NCBI GenBank assembly: GCA_020055655.1
Contig: JAIPUR010000007.1
Span: 1-64,000 of the forward strand
From: Methanosarcinaceae archaeon
Lineage (GTDB): Archaea > Halobacteriota > Methanosarcinia > Methanosarcinales > Methanosarcinaceae
DNA: 64,000 bases
Reading direction: 5' to 3'
The notes below the pieces were generated by a model. The model was not told where the DNA came from. It saw only the letters and a list, made by a program, of their open reading frames with translations, and made no database searches. Of this stretch, positions 43,552 to 52,772 are shown piece by piece. Made by a program: the position numbers and the translations under genes. Position 1 is the stretch's first letter, and the number at the start of each line of letters is the position of its first letter.

Positions 43552-44235
43552 ATGGATCCAATCATACCTGAAAATGAACGCTCCAGTGAGCCTCTGGACA
43601 CTGCTCAGCTTATTTATCACCCTGATATGATACGTGCCAATGAGTGGGTACTTAATGAATATCAGGCACCTGTGCGCAATGTATGTGTCTTTGTTCCCTG
43701 TTCACAAAAAAAACCTTATCATGAAAGCCCATCACACAAGATATTCGATCAGCTAATGTTTGACATTCTAGATCCTGAAGATGTGCATGTGGTTGTTTTC
43801 GGTACTTGCGGTATTACTCCCAGGGAACTCGATACTGAGTACCCATTTATGAATTATAAATTCATGATGGGTAAATGCAATGTTCTTAAAGTCAAACGTG
43901 ACTTTGTTAAGATGGAAAGTGAACGACTTGCTGCATATCTGGAAAAAACCCGTGACAATTATAAGTATCGTATAGCCTATTGCATTGGAGACTTCCGAAA
44001 GGCTATGGAAAAAGCAGTTGAAATGACTGATGTGAAAGTCATAATAGTTCCAAAAGAAGAAACTATAGAAGAAAATCTGCAACTGGATAAGAAATTTATT
44101 TACGGTAGTCTTAATCAAAAATCCTACATAATGGATTTTGTATCTGCACTCTCATTTGTGGCAGGGAAGTCAGCTCCTGATGTGGTGCTGGATGAAAATT
44201 CAACTGAGGATGATGAAGACTGGTTCTTGTTTTAA
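43552..44235 (+). CDS. Stand-alone DUF5591 (archaeosine synthase ArcS-like) protein
   Basis: 227 residues. VPCSQKKPYHESPSHKIF (about residues 46-63) matches the PCxxKPYxxSxxH signature of the catalytic lysine domain in ArcS, which helps convert preQ0 at tRNA position 15 to archaeosine. No TGT, PUA or other ArcS domain is fused, so it is a split or specialised form. The ATG lies about 25 bases after TTATATATAT with no Shine-Dalgarno, so the message may be leaderless. An acidic tail (STEDDEDWFLF) ends it. Confidence 0.72.
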   Translation: MDPIIPENERSSEPLDTAQLIYHPDMIRANEWVLNEYQAPVRNVCVFVPCSQKKPYHESPSHKIFDQLMFDILDPEDVHVVVFGTCGITPRELDTEYPFMNYKFMMGKCNVLKVKRDFVKMESERLAAYLEKTRDNYKYRIAYCIGDFRKAMEKAVEMTDVKVIIVPKEETIEENLQLDKKFIYGSLNQKSYIMDFVSALSFVAGKSAPDVVLDENSTEDDEDWFLF

Positions 44236-44310
44236 ACACTGGATTTATTTTAATGATCCAAAGACAAAAAATAACTTAAAAAATAGAATGGGTGGCAGTT
44301 AGCCACTCCT

Positions 44311-45039
44311 TTACTCAAGGTATGGGGATTGTGCAAGCACAGACATTCCATTGTCTGATATGCTTAATACACGAACTTCGTTGATTGTCCCTGATCCTCT
44401 CATTTTCATAATATATATGCTGCGCTGGAGATTATTTCCGGTTGTTATGCGACCGAGTTTAATTACTGAATCTGCACCATATTCTACCATTTCATCAAGT
44501 CCATACATTGCACCAACAGTGATGATAGATGTGATATTGTGTTTTCGGAATACGTTGAATACATCATCTATAAGTGTTCTGAGCTTATAGTTTGATTCAA
44601 TTGCAAGGAAAAGAGCTTCAATAGAGTCTATGAATATACGAGTTGGCTGTATTTCCTCTATTTTGCTTTCAACAAGCTTCTTAAAGCTTTTAATGAGCTC
44701 AGATGGTGCTATCTCTACGCTCTTCTGAAGGCGTAGGCTTGGGTCAGTAATATCTACAAAAGTAAGTTTCCCTTGTTTGACATACTCTTCAAGTTCCCAC
44801 CCAAAAGAAGTTTTCATTTCTCTTACAATTGATTTTGACTCTTCAGAGGTGATGATGCACATGACGTTCTCGCCATTCTTTGCGCCTTCCAGTAGGAATT
44901 GCGTTCCAAATATAGTTTTACCAGTACCGGATGCACCTGATACTACATTTGCAGTTCCTTTGAAGTATCCACCTCGAAGCATCTCATCTAATCCGGATAT
45001 TCCAGTTTTCATTCTTTCTGATGAATCTGCGTCTGACAT
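44311..45039 (-). CDS. KaiC-like RecA-superfamily ATPase, second paralogue
   Basis: 242 residues, single KaiC domain: MKTGISGLDEMLRGGYFKG, Walker A VSGASGTGKTIFGTQFL, CIITSEESKSIVREM, Walker B PTRIFIDSIEALF, and the terminal IYIMKMRGSG. Compared with the paralogue at 14816 it is closer to classical KaiC/GvpD-like archaeal ATPases. The ATG at 45039 has AAGGTGG 5 bases upstream; GTG at 45048 is less likely. Target unknown. Confidence 0.82.
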   Translation of the reverse strand: MSDADSSERMKTGISGLDEMLRGGYFKGTANVVSGASGTGKTIFGTQFLLEGAKNGENVMCIITSEESKSIVREMKTSFGWELEEYVKQGKLTFVDITDPSLRLQKSVEIAPSELIKSFKKLVESKIEEIQPTRIFIDSIEALFLAIESNYKLRTLIDDVFNVFRKHNITSIITVGAMYGLDEMVEYGADSVIKLGRITTGNNLQRSIYIMKMRGSGTINEVRVLSISDNGMSVLAQSPYLE

Positions 45040-45375
45040 ATGTTCCACCTTTTGATTAATTCGGTAATATAATTATTAGAGTTACAAACTACTTATTTGT
45101 ATTATTTAGATAAAAGGCTAATTATTGCCATTTTTTGGACGAAGATATTGATTTCTTCCACTCGCCCTTGGAAGAGTTTATTATGTGTTTCTAATATAAA
45201 AAAACATGTATTTTAGTAGAATCATTAATTATTTTATATGTCTACACTCTGGTTTTTTTGTCGTATCTATTTTCCATTTGATAAAAGGCGTGAACTATTT
45301 GTATCATTGTACACTATTTGCTTATAGTAAAAAGCAACCTGTTGCTATTTAATTTAGTTTTTTCGGAGATTTTTA
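45040..45375. promoter_or_regulatory. Divergent control region between KaiC-like gene and hmgA
   Basis: 336 bases without a gene. Close to hmgA lies a perfect short inverted repeat AGCAAC-CT-GTTGCT (45333-45346), followed by AATTTAGTTTTTTCGGAG. It could be an operator or a leader hairpin 30 bases before the ATG. Nothing else was recognised. Confidence 0.35.
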
Positions 45376-46620
45376 ATGGTACCAAAAGCTGATTTAAGTG
45401 AGGATGAGCAAGCTCTTGTCGAAAAAGTGATTTCAGGTGAGGTTTCTTCCTACAAGATCGATTCTTTTACTGATAGGGAAACAGCTGTGATGATCAGAAG
45501 ATATGCTTTAGAAGCTTCTTCCGGTGCAGTATTTGAGCATATTTCTAATTATTCTATTGATGTGGATGCAGCAACAAAGAGGAATATAGAGAACATGGTT
45601 GGTGTTATTCAAATTCCATTGGGTGTGGCCGGGGCATTAAAAGTAAATGGTGAGTTTGCAGATGGGGATTTTAGTCTTCCTTTAGCTACCACGGAAGGTG
45701 CATTGGTCGCCAGTGTAAACAGGGGTTGCTCGGTTATAACCAGATCAGGCGGTGCCAATGTCCGTATTTTTCAGGATGTTATGACCCGAGCTCCGGTCTT
45801 TAAACTGGAAAACGTAATTAGGTCGCGGCAATTTGCAGACTGGATAAGGAATCCGGATGTAGTTGAACAAATGAAAGCCAAAGCTTCAGAAACTACTCGA
45901 TTTGGCAAACTTCTCAGTGTGGATCCATATGTGACAGGAAACACTGTTTTTCTTCGTTTTTCATTTGATACAAAAGATGCCATGGGGATGAATATGGTCA
46001 CAATTGCGACTGAAGCTGTATTAAGCTTGATCAAAGATCAGTTCGGTGCAATTCCAATATCACTTTCTGGTAACATGTGCACTGACAAAAAACCTGCATC
46101 TATTAACAGTATACTTGGCAGGGGTAAAACAGTGGTTGCTGATGTTGTAATTCCAAAGGATGTGGTTGAAGAACGTTTGAAATGTAAACCTGAAACCATG
46201 GTGGATGTAAATTACCGTAAAAATCTTTTAGGTTCCGTACGAGCAGGTGCGCTTGGCTTCAATGCACATGCAGCTAACATAATCGCTGCTATTTATCTTG
46301 CATGTGGTCAGGATGCCGCACATGTTGTTGAAGGAAGCACTACTATTACTACTATGGAAATGACAGAGTATGGGGATCTGTATTGTTCAGTGACTCTCCC
46401 AGCTCTGCCTGTGGGTACAGTAGGTGGCGGCACCAATCTCGCAACACAATCTGAATGCCTCCAAATTCTGGGAGTAAAGGGTTCCGGTACTCCTCCTGGA
46501 TCAAACTCTAAGGCATTTGCGGAAATAATTGCATCTGCAGTTCTTGCCGGAGAGTTATCTTTAGTAGGTGCGCAGGCAGCAGGCCATCTGGCAAAAGCAC
46601 ACGCAGAACTTGGGCGATAA
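45376..46620 (+). CDS. hmgA: HMG-CoA reductase, class I
   Basis: 414 residues, NADPH-dependent reduction of HMG-CoA to mevalonate for archaeal isoprenoid lipids. Active-site residues can be placed: E in LATTEGALVAS, K in CTDKKPASIN, D in CGQDAAHVVEG, and H in AGHLAKAHAEL at the C-terminus. Length and motifs are those of archaeal soluble class I enzymes. A CGGAG Shine-Dalgarno supports the start. Confidence 0.95.
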   Translation: MVPKADLSEDEQALVEKVISGEVSSYKIDSFTDRETAVMIRRYALEASSGAVFEHISNYSIDVDAATKRNIENMVGVIQIPLGVAGALKVNGEFADGDFSLPLATTEGALVASVNRGCSVITRSGGANVRIFQDVMTRAPVFKLENVIRSRQFADWIRNPDVVEQMKAKASETTRFGKLLSVDPYVTGNTVFLRFSFDTKDAMGMNMVTIATEAVLSLIKDQFGAIPISLSGNMCTDKKPASINSILGRGKTVVADVVIPKDVVEERLKCKPETMVDVNYRKNLLGSVRAGALGFNAHAANIIAAIYLACGQDAAHVVEGSTTITTMEMTEYGDLYCSVTLPALPVGTVGGGTNLATQSECLQILGVKGSGTPPGSNSKAFAEIIASAVLAGELSLVGAQAAGHLAKAHAELGR

Positions 46621-46665
46621 GTATCAATTGATACAAATCGCTTTATTGTCTTTTCTTTTTTATCT

Positions 46666-46872
46666 TCATACCTTTTCGCTGGCTGCTTTTAGCAGGTCTG
46701 AACATTCTTTCATTTTTTCATTTGCTAATAGTATGTCTTTTGCCAGCTCTTCGTAACCTGCAGCTTGCACTTTGGCTGCCCATTCCTTGAAACTTTGGCT
46801 GTGGCTATCATTATGTTCTATCCAATGCTCAAGTAAGTGTTTCAATTTTGCTGCATCTATTTCGCTTGTCAT
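46666..46872 (-). CDS. Small histidine-rich helical protein
   Basis: 68 residues from MTSEIDAAKLKHLLEHWIEHNDSH. It is almost wholly helical, with a cluster of histidines in LKHLLEHWIEHNDSHSQSF (five in 15 residues), followed by an amphipathic helix pair ending KECSDLLKAASEKV. AGGTGA precedes ATG 46872. The histidine pattern suggests metal binding. I cannot name the family with confidence. It lies between the convergent hmgA and the co-oriented aconitase-family gene. Confidence 0.65.
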   Translation of the reverse strand: MTSEIDAAKLKHLLEHWIEHNDSHSQSFKEWAAKVQAAGYEELAKDILLANEKMKECSDLLKAASEKV

Positions 46873-46909
46873 TTTCTTCACCTGGTTTATATAAATCCAA
46901 ATTTTAAAC

Positions 46910-48151
46910 TTAGATGTCTGCAGGATTGGTGATCTCTCCGGTCAGTGCCGATGCGGCAGCAGTAGCAGGTGATCCCAAGTAAATATATCCACCTGTTCCC
47001 ATCCTTCCCTTGAAATTACGGTTGGCAGTTGAGATACAAACTTCTCCATTTCCAATAACTCCCAAATGTCCTCCAAGACATGGTCCACATCCCGGGGGTC
47101 CTATTGTCACTCCTGATTCCAGAAGGGTTTCAATAATTCCCATACGCAATGCTTTGATGTAAACATCTCTTGAAGCAGGTACGACTATTGTTCTGACTGC
47201 TACTTTTTCACCTTTGAGGATACTTGCTGCAACTTCCAGGTCCTCAAGTCTTCCATTCGTGCAGGTTCCTATAAAAGCCTGATCAATTTTTATGTCTGGC
47301 ATATCTGAAACATTTATCACACTATCAACATTATGTGGGCACGCTATTTGTGGTTCTATTTCTTTGGCCTCGAAATGATACTCTTTAGCATATGCGGCAT
47401 CATCATCTGCATAGACTGCTTCATAGTCTTCCACAGCTCGCCCTTTGAGGTAATCAAAAGTTGTTTTGTCAGGGGGTACTATTCCTGTTTTTGCTCCCAT
47501 TTCAATAGCCATGTTACAAAGGGTCATCCTTCCTGACATTGACATATTCTCAATGGTATCTCCATAAAACTCAGCTGCCTTGTATGTAGCACCTGCAATA
47601 CCGATCTCTCCAATTATCTTGAGTGTTAGGTCCTTTGAGTATGTGTCTTTTCCAAGTTTTCCTTCAGTTGTGATCTTTATACTTTCAGGGACTTTAAGCC
47701 AGAGTTTTCCAGATGCAAATATCTCTGCCATATCTGTAGCTCCGACTCCTGTTCCAAATGCGCCAAAAGCTCCATATGTGCATGAATGTGAATCTGCTCC
47801 AATGACTAGTTTACCTGGCATCACAAAGCCATTTTCGGGTAAAAGCTGGTGGCAAATACCTTCACCTACATCGAAAAAGTTCTTAATGCCCTGCTCTTTG
47901 ATCCAGGCACGTGTATTTTGATGTAATCCTGCAGTAGTGTCTGTATTTGCTGGTGTAAGGTGATCAAAAGGAATTACTATCCTATCTGGATTCCATGCTT
48001 TTTCCACTTCCATTTCCCTAAATGCTTTTAATGCCAGGATGCTTGTTCCGTCGTGGGCCATGGCATAGTCCACATTCGCTATTACAAAATCGTTCGCTTT
48101 GGCTTCTTTCCCAGCCGCACGGCTGAATATCTTTTCGCTTATTGTGCTCAA
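46910..48151 (-). CDS. 3-isopropylmalate dehydratase/homoaconitase large subunit
   Basis: 413 residues. The [4Fe-4S] ligands are in [13 protein letters not shown] and [14 protein letters not shown], with [10 protein letters not shown] and [26 protein letters not shown]. In methanogens two paralogues exist: LeuC (leucine) and AksD (homoaconitase for coenzyme B); this sequence does not settle which. The small subunit is not next to it. The start is TTG at 48151, with GGAG about 9 bases before it. Confidence 0.88.
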   Translation of the reverse strand: MSTISEKIFSRAAGKEAKANDFVIANVDYAMAHDGTSILALKAFREMEVEKAWNPDRIVIPFDHLTPANTDTTAGLHQNTRAWIKEQGIKNFFDVGEGICHQLLPENGFVMPGKLVIGADSHSCTYGAFGAFGTGVGATDMAEIFASGKLWLKVPESIKITTEGKLGKDTYSKDLTLKIIGEIGIAGATYKAAEFYGDTIENMSMSGRMTLCNMAIEMGAKTGIVPPDKTTFDYLKGRAVEDYEAVYADDDAAYAKEYHFEAKEIEPQIACPHNVDSVINVSDMPDIKIDQAFIGTCTNGRLEDLEVAASILKGEKVAVRTIVVPASRDVYIKALRMGIIETLLESGVTIGPPGCGPCLGGHLGVIGNGEVCISTANRNFKGRMGTGGYIYLGSPATAAASALTGEITNPADI

Positions 48152-48296
48152 GAAAATAACTCCATTTGTGGCAATTTACAAGTATGGATGTCTAAATACT
48201 CCCTTTAAAAATAAAATCTTCGATTAAAAGTAGATGTTGGTGGAAAAAAGAAGGCTTGATCTAAGCCAAAAAAGACTGTTTTAGGATAAAAAGAAA

Positions 48297-48671
48297 TTAT
48301 GCAAGGCGTTTAAGCCTTTCAATATTCTCAAGTACAGATCGGCTTTCTACTAACACTTTTTTCTCGATACTTCTAATTATTTCTTCAAGTGGTGTTGTCA
48401 GGCGATATAATTTAACTGGCCTGCCTTTGCCTTCTGTTTTTTTTACTTCCCTTATCTGAACCCATTCATTTTCGCGAAGGTATCTCATAGCTATGCTTAC
48501 TTCAGGCTGTCGCAGATTTGAGTTCATTTCGATCTCTCTGGATGTGATTTCATCCCCCCTGGACAGAGATGCAAGTGTCAGTGCAACAGGTCTGTTCATA
48601 TTAAGTTTCCTGAGCAGTTCGACAATCTCGTACTCTTTTTCTTTCATGTTATGGGGTTTATTGTCTCTCAT
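48297..48671 (-). CDS. Winged-helix transcriptional regulator (ArsR-like)
   Basis: 124 residues. The winged helix is in NMNRPVALTLASLSRGDEITSREIEMNSNLRQPEVSIAMRYLRENEWVQIREV, with a wing KTEGKGRPVKLYRLT and a C-terminal helix for dimerisation. This type is common in methanogen genomes. AGGTGAC lies 5 bases before the ATG. Target not evident. Confidence 0.8.
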   Translation of the reverse strand: MRDNKPHNMKEKEYEIVELLRKLNMNRPVALTLASLSRGDEITSREIEMNSNLRQPEVSIAMRYLRENEWVQIREVKKTEGKGRPVKLYRLTTPLEEIIRSIEKKVLVESRSVLENIERLKRLA

Positions 48672-49014
48672 AATGTGTCACCTAATTTGCAAATGAAGCT
48701 TATGTTCGTTATTAGTGAAATCTAGTAAGTTTCCATGGCGTTTTTGATTCACTTACGCTTGAGGGATGGTAACTTTACTATTTGTGCAGTTTTGCTGCAT
48801 CATTGCTTCTAGCCAGTACAATTATAGGCAATTATAATATATTAATAGTTAATATAATAAAACAGAGAATATTAATCGTATATTTTTCACAATATATTAT
48901 ATATTGCATCTTTATCTGCAAACTAAGCTTTACTCCATTGATTCAAACCCAAGATAAAAATAACAATTGGATAAATTAAAGATAATTTATGATCATGGTG
49001 TCAAAAAAGTATGA
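48672..49014. other. AT-rich intergenic region
   Basis: 343 bases between the ArsR-like gene and tRNA-Ile. The stretch 48825-48905 is nearly all A/T with runs such as AATATATTATATATTG, which may hold promoter elements. No reading frame, hairpin with a T-run or RNA signature was convincing. Confidence 0.3.
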
Positions 49015-49091
49015 TGGTGGGCCCGCTGAGATTCGAACTCAGGACCTCACGGTTATCAGCCGTGCGCTCCACCTAGCTAAGCTACGGGCCC
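49015..49091 (-). tRNA. tRNA-Ile (anticodon GAT)
   Basis: Read on the minus strand: acceptor GGGCCCG pairs fully with CGGGCCC. The anticodon arm CACGG-CTGATAA-CCGTG gives anticodon GAT; the T arm is CTGAG-TTCGAAT-CTCAG, and the variable loop AGGTC. Discriminator A73 and an encoded CCA (49015-49017) follow. No intron. Confidence 0.95.
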
Positions 49092-49269
49092 ACTACAATT
49101 ATCTCGCATGACTGTGATATTCATCACGCGACACTCCTAATACGCATACGGATACTTAAACCTATCGCATGTAAGTCAAATAAGTAAATAATTTTTGTAA
49201 ACTGTTTTGCTATGTAATGGTTATTAAGCGATAAGTTTATTTTAGATTATGCTTTTTATGCTTTGCAAT

Positions 49270-49341
49270 GGGCTGGTAGATCAGGGGAAGATCGCTACCT
49301 TGGCATGGTAGAGGCCTCGGGTTCAATTCCCGACCAGTCCA
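49270..49341 (+). tRNA. tRNA-Ala (anticodon GGC)
   Basis: Acceptor GGGCTGG pairs with CCAGTCC and includes the G3:U70 pair that marks alanine tRNA. Anticodon arm CTACC-TTGGCAT-GGTAG gives GGC; T arm TCGGG-TTCAATT-CCCGA. It ends with A73 and has no encoded CCA, unlike the other two tRNA genes here. Confidence 0.95.
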
Positions 49342-49507
49342 CTTACATTTTATCAACCTTATTTTGCCACAGTTTATCTATTATTTCTGTTGCCTGCTAC
49401 TATATTTTTATCTTTGATATTTTTAGTTAGGCTTATATAGTCTTTACAATGTAAAATAACTCGATTAAAATTGTGATATTGAACAAAAGGGGATACAAGG
49501 TCATATT

Positions 49508-50059
49508 ATGAAAAAAACTGCAATTATACTATGCTTGTTGCTTGTTATGGTCTCAAGTGGTTGTGCTGATAATAATTCAAATGAATCTGAGAAAGCTGTC
49601 AAAGCAGGTGATTCCATAACAGTTGATTATACTGGCAGATTGTTGGATGGTACTGTTTTTGATACATCTGTTGAAGAAATTGCAATTGAATCAAATGTTT
49701 ATACTCCTCAGCGTGAGTACAAACCATTGGGTTTCGTTGCTGGTGCTGGTATGGTGATACCTGGCTTTGACAATGCAGTTATTGGGATGGCTGTAGGCGA
49801 GGAAAAAGTAGTAACAATTCCTCCCGAAGAGGCCTATGGGCCCTGCTATGATGAATTAGTGATCGATGTTCCGCAAGATGATTTTGTAAATGCGAATATT
49901 ACTCCTATAATTGGTCAGAAAATCACTTCATCACAATTTCAAGGAATAATTACTGATATATCGGAAAACAATGTTACCATTGATTGTAACCATCACCTTG
50001 CTGGAGAAACGCTTGTATTTACCATAAAGATCGTTTCCATTGATTCTTCTAATGTTTGA
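49508..50059 (+). CDS. FKBP-type peptidyl-prolyl isomerase, lipoprotein
   Basis: 183 residues. An N-terminal signal ends in a lipobox-like VMVSSGC (C19), so the protein is probably tethered outside the cell. The FKBP core reads GDSITVDYTGRLLDGTVFDTS (residues 35-55), VIPGFDNAVIGMAVGEEKVVTIPPEEAYGP, with the insert-in-flap domain typical of archaeal long FKBPs. It catalyses proline isomerisation and acts as a chaperone. A membrane-anchored OB-fold protein follows within 14 bases. Confidence 0.88.
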   Translation: MKKTAIILCLLLVMVSSGCADNNSNESEKAVKAGDSITVDYTGRLLDGTVFDTSVEEIAIESNVYTPQREYKPLGFVAGAGMVIPGFDNAVIGMAVGEEKVVTIPPEEAYGPCYDELVIDVPQDDFVNANITPIIGQKITSSQFQGIITDISENNVTIDCNHHLAGETLVFTIKIVSIDSSNV

Positions 50060-50073
50060 TGGTGGTGAATGGT

Positions 50074-50451
50074 ATGGAAAAAGAAGAAAAGGTCATAGTA
50101 ATTCTTCTCTCTATGGTCTTTCTTTCACTTTCTATAGCCTACCTTGTATTTTTTGGATCAGTTGCCTCAGAAGAATCTATGTTCTCAAGCTCTTCTCTTC
50201 CTGGGGAAGATGCATTTGTCGAGGGAACTGTTGTTTCGAAGCGGTTGACATATTCTGGAAATCATCTCATATTGATGGTTGACTCGCCCTATGGTCCTGC
50301 TAAGATCTTTGTCCCTTCTGAAAATGGTGCAAGTGAAATTGATGATCTATTGGATGGTGGGTCTGTGGTTCATATATCTGGAAAAGTTGATGAATACGAA
50401 GGTGAGCTTGAACTTATCGTTGAGAAAGTAGATGATGTTGATGTATTGTGA
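50074..50451 (+). CDS. Membrane-anchored OB-fold protein
   Basis: 125 residues: an N-terminal membrane helix (VIVILLSMVFLSLSIAYLVFF) followed by an external OB-like beta barrel (AFVEGTVVSKRLTYSGNHLILMVDSPYGPAKIFVP...VHISGKVDEYEGELELIVEKVDDV), resembling the tRNA_anti-type nucleic-acid-binding fold. ATG 50074 has GGTGGTGA upstream; an earlier ATG at 50056 overlaps the FKBP stop. What it binds is unknown. Confidence 0.65.
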   Translation: MEKEEKVIVILLSMVFLSLSIAYLVFFGSVASEESMFSSSSLPGEDAFVEGTVVSKRLTYSGNHLILMVDSPYGPAKIFVPSENGASEIDDLLDGGSVVHISGKVDEYEGELELIVEKVDDVDVL

Positions 50452-50534
50452 TTTGTTTGATTTGCTATGTTTTGTTTAAGCCTTGCGATAATTAATCGTT
50501 ACTGTTATAAATAAAACTCTCATTTTATGCAAGC

Positions 50535-51689
50535 ATGAAAGCCTGTATTATGTGTGGGGGAGAGGGCACAAGATTGCGCCCATTGACATTTGAAAGACCT
50601 AAACCTAGTATTCCGATTCTTAACAAACCATCTGTTGTCCATCTCATAGAACATCTTTCGAAGGAAGGATTCAATGATATAGTTATCACCGTTGGCTATA
50701 TGGCTGAGAAAATAAAGGAACAGCTTGGAGACGGGCGTATATTTGGTGTTCATATCGATTATGTTTATGAAAAGGATAAACTTGGTACAGCTGGTGGCGT
50801 AAAGAATGCTGAAGACCTTCTTTCCGGGGAACCTTTCATAGTTGTGGGTGGCGATCATGTTATGAACCTCAATCTGAGGGAAATGTCTCGTTTTCATGAA
50901 ATGACTGATGCTCTTGTTACAATAGGTCTTCTTTCCATTGATGACCCTCGGGAATTCGGTATTGCAGACATGGGTGTAAATAATCGCATTCAGAGATTCC
51001 TTGAAAAACCAGGTCCGGGTGAAATATTCAGTAATCTTGCAAGTACTGGTATATATATGTGTGATTCAGAAATATTCGACTGGATCCCTGAGAAAACAAT
51101 GTATGATTTTGCCAAAGACCTGTTCCCTGATATGCTTTCAAAAGATCGAAAGATCAATGGAATGCTGGCACGTGGCAAGTGGACTGATGTAGGAAATGCT
51201 GCTGCTTATCGCCAGGCACAAAGGTGGATGCTTGAGGATTTGCCCGGGACTACAATCAGTGGACATTTCAGTACAAAAGATGCTCGTATAACTGGTCCGT
51301 TAAAACTTGACAACAATGTATCTGTGGGGTCTAACTCTGCGTTGGTAGGTCCTATTGTTATAGGTGCAAACACTGTGATAGGCAATAATGTGCTTATTGG
51401 CCCATACACCACTATAGGTTCCAATTGTGTGGTAGATTCTGAATCTCGAATATTATCATCTTATATATTTAATGATGTAGCCATTGGTAAGAATTGTAAT
51501 GTATCTGGCTCTACAATTGATAATAATGTAAATGTTGGTGATAATTGTAGCCTTGAAAATGGTACTGTTATAGGGCCCAATGTTATTATTGGCACTGGTT
51601 CTACAGTTCATTCAAACGTAAAGATCTGGCCTGAAATTTCAATTCCTGCAAATGAAGCTGTTACTAGAGATATTATTGATACTTACTAG
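50535..51689 (+). CDS. Sugar-1-phosphate nucleotidyltransferase with left-handed beta-helix
   Basis: 384 residues. The nucleotidyltransferase opens MKACIMCGGEGTRLRPLTFERPKPS (signature loop), with FIVVGGDHVMNLNL for the metal aspartate. A C-terminal hexapeptide-repeat beta-helix runs from about residue 250 (VIGANTVIGNNVLIGPYTTIG). It is close to mannose-1-phosphate guanylyltransferase or glucose-1-phosphate uridylyl/thymidylyltransferase; specificity is unresolved. A TATA-like GTTATAAATAAA about 27 bases before the ATG suggests a leaderless message. A flippase-like gene follows. Confidence 0.87.
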   Translation: MKACIMCGGEGTRLRPLTFERPKPSIPILNKPSVVHLIEHLSKEGFNDIVITVGYMAEKIKEQLGDGRIFGVHIDYVYEKDKLGTAGGVKNAEDLLSGEPFIVVGGDHVMNLNLREMSRFHEMTDALVTIGLLSIDDPREFGIADMGVNNRIQRFLEKPGPGEIFSNLASTGIYMCDSEIFDWIPEKTMYDFAKDLFPDMLSKDRKINGMLARGKWTDVGNAAAYRQAQRWMLEDLPGTTISGHFSTKDARITGPLKLDNNVSVGSNSALVGPIVIGANTVIGNNVLIGPYTTIGSNCVVDSESRILSSYIFNDVAIGKNCNVSGSTIDNNVNVGDNCSLENGTVIGPNVIIGTGSTVHSNVKIWPEISIPANEAVTRDIIDTY

Positions 51690-51732
51690 TATCATCTTTT
51701 TATTGTTTTACTGACTTCAGGCATGTTTTAAA

Positions 51733-52761
51733 ATGAATAAATTAAAAAAATGGATCTCGTTGGCGTTATTTACAAGTATTATTTCCGGCGTAATAGTTGT
51801 ATTTTTGACATTTGACTCGGGTACTGTTGAAGCTTTGCTTGGTATTAGGCCTGAATTCATTCTATTTGGTATCTTTCTGCACGCATTTTCTTATTTAATT
51901 TGGGGCATGCGAATACGTGTTCTTTGCAATGCACTTGGGTATGATATTAGTGTTACAAAAACTGTGGAGCTAGTAGCTTCCAGTGTATTTGCTGCTTCCA
52001 TAACTCCTTCATCAATGGGTGGTGAACCTGTTCGTATTCATCTATTGAATAGAGAAGCTGTTCCTTTTGGAAAAGCATCAGCTATAATTTTTGGTGAGCG
52101 CTTGCTAGATGGCATTTTGTTATTATCTTTTGCTCCATTGTCCATCTATTTATTGAGGGACACTTTGGCAAAATTTGGTTTTGGGTCTATCTTGATTGTT
52201 GTTGAAGTTGCTTCACTGATTTTGCTTATTTTTGTACTATATGGCATATGGAATCCTGGTCCAATAAAATCAATAAGCTATTTTTTAATAAAAAAGATTG
52301 CTCCGCTTTTTGGCGATGTGGTTGATGCAAAGGTCGAGTATATTTATAATAAGCTCAATCATGAATTTGATAATTTTCGTAGTGGCATTATGTTACTTCT
52401 GAAGGGATGCAGATCTGGTATTATTAGTTCTATTTGTCTTACATTATTGTTCTGGCTGGTGGAATTTTCAATTATATATGTTATTCTTCTGGGCTTAAAT
52501 CAAAATGTGGATATTTTGAAAATGTTTGCCGCTCAGGTGGTTATGGTCCTTGTTCTATTGATTCCTGCAACACCTGGTTCAAGTGGATTGGCAGAATTTG
52601 GAGCCACAACGATATTTTCTGTATTTACTGCATCTTCTGTACTTGGGATAACTGTCATTGCCTGGAGAGCATTGACTTTTTACATGAATCTGATTGTGGG
52701 TAGCTTTGTCAGTTTCAAAATATTGAAGGATACTGAGTTCATTAAGAACTTGCTGAAATAA
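51733..52761 (+). CDS. UPF0104/lysylphosphatidylglycerol synthase-like membrane protein
   Basis: 342 residues with eight or so membrane helices. Family marks: SVFAASITPSSMGGEPVRIHLLNRE (residues 77-101) and the C-terminal LIPATPGSSGLAEFGATTIFS. Archaeal relatives include AglD-like proteins tied to N-glycosylation and lipid-linked sugars. Placement 43 bases after a sugar nucleotidyltransferase supports a role in surface glycan or polar lipid assembly. Confidence 0.82.
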   Translation: MNKLKKWISLALFTSIISGVIVVFLTFDSGTVEALLGIRPEFILFGIFLHAFSYLIWGMRIRVLCNALGYDISVTKTVELVASSVFAASITPSSMGGEPVRIHLLNREAVPFGKASAIIFGERLLDGILLLSFAPLSIYLLRDTLAKFGFGSILIVVEVASLILLIFVLYGIWNPGPIKSISYFLIKKIAPLFGDVVDAKVEYIYNKLNHEFDNFRSGIMLLLKGCRSGIISSICLTLLFWLVEFSIIYVILLGLNQNVDILKMFAAQVVMVLVLLIPATPGSSGLAEFGATTIFSVFTASSVLGITVIAWRALTFYMNLIVGSFVSFKILKDTEFIKNLLK

Positions 52762-52772
52762 GGGCATAGATT

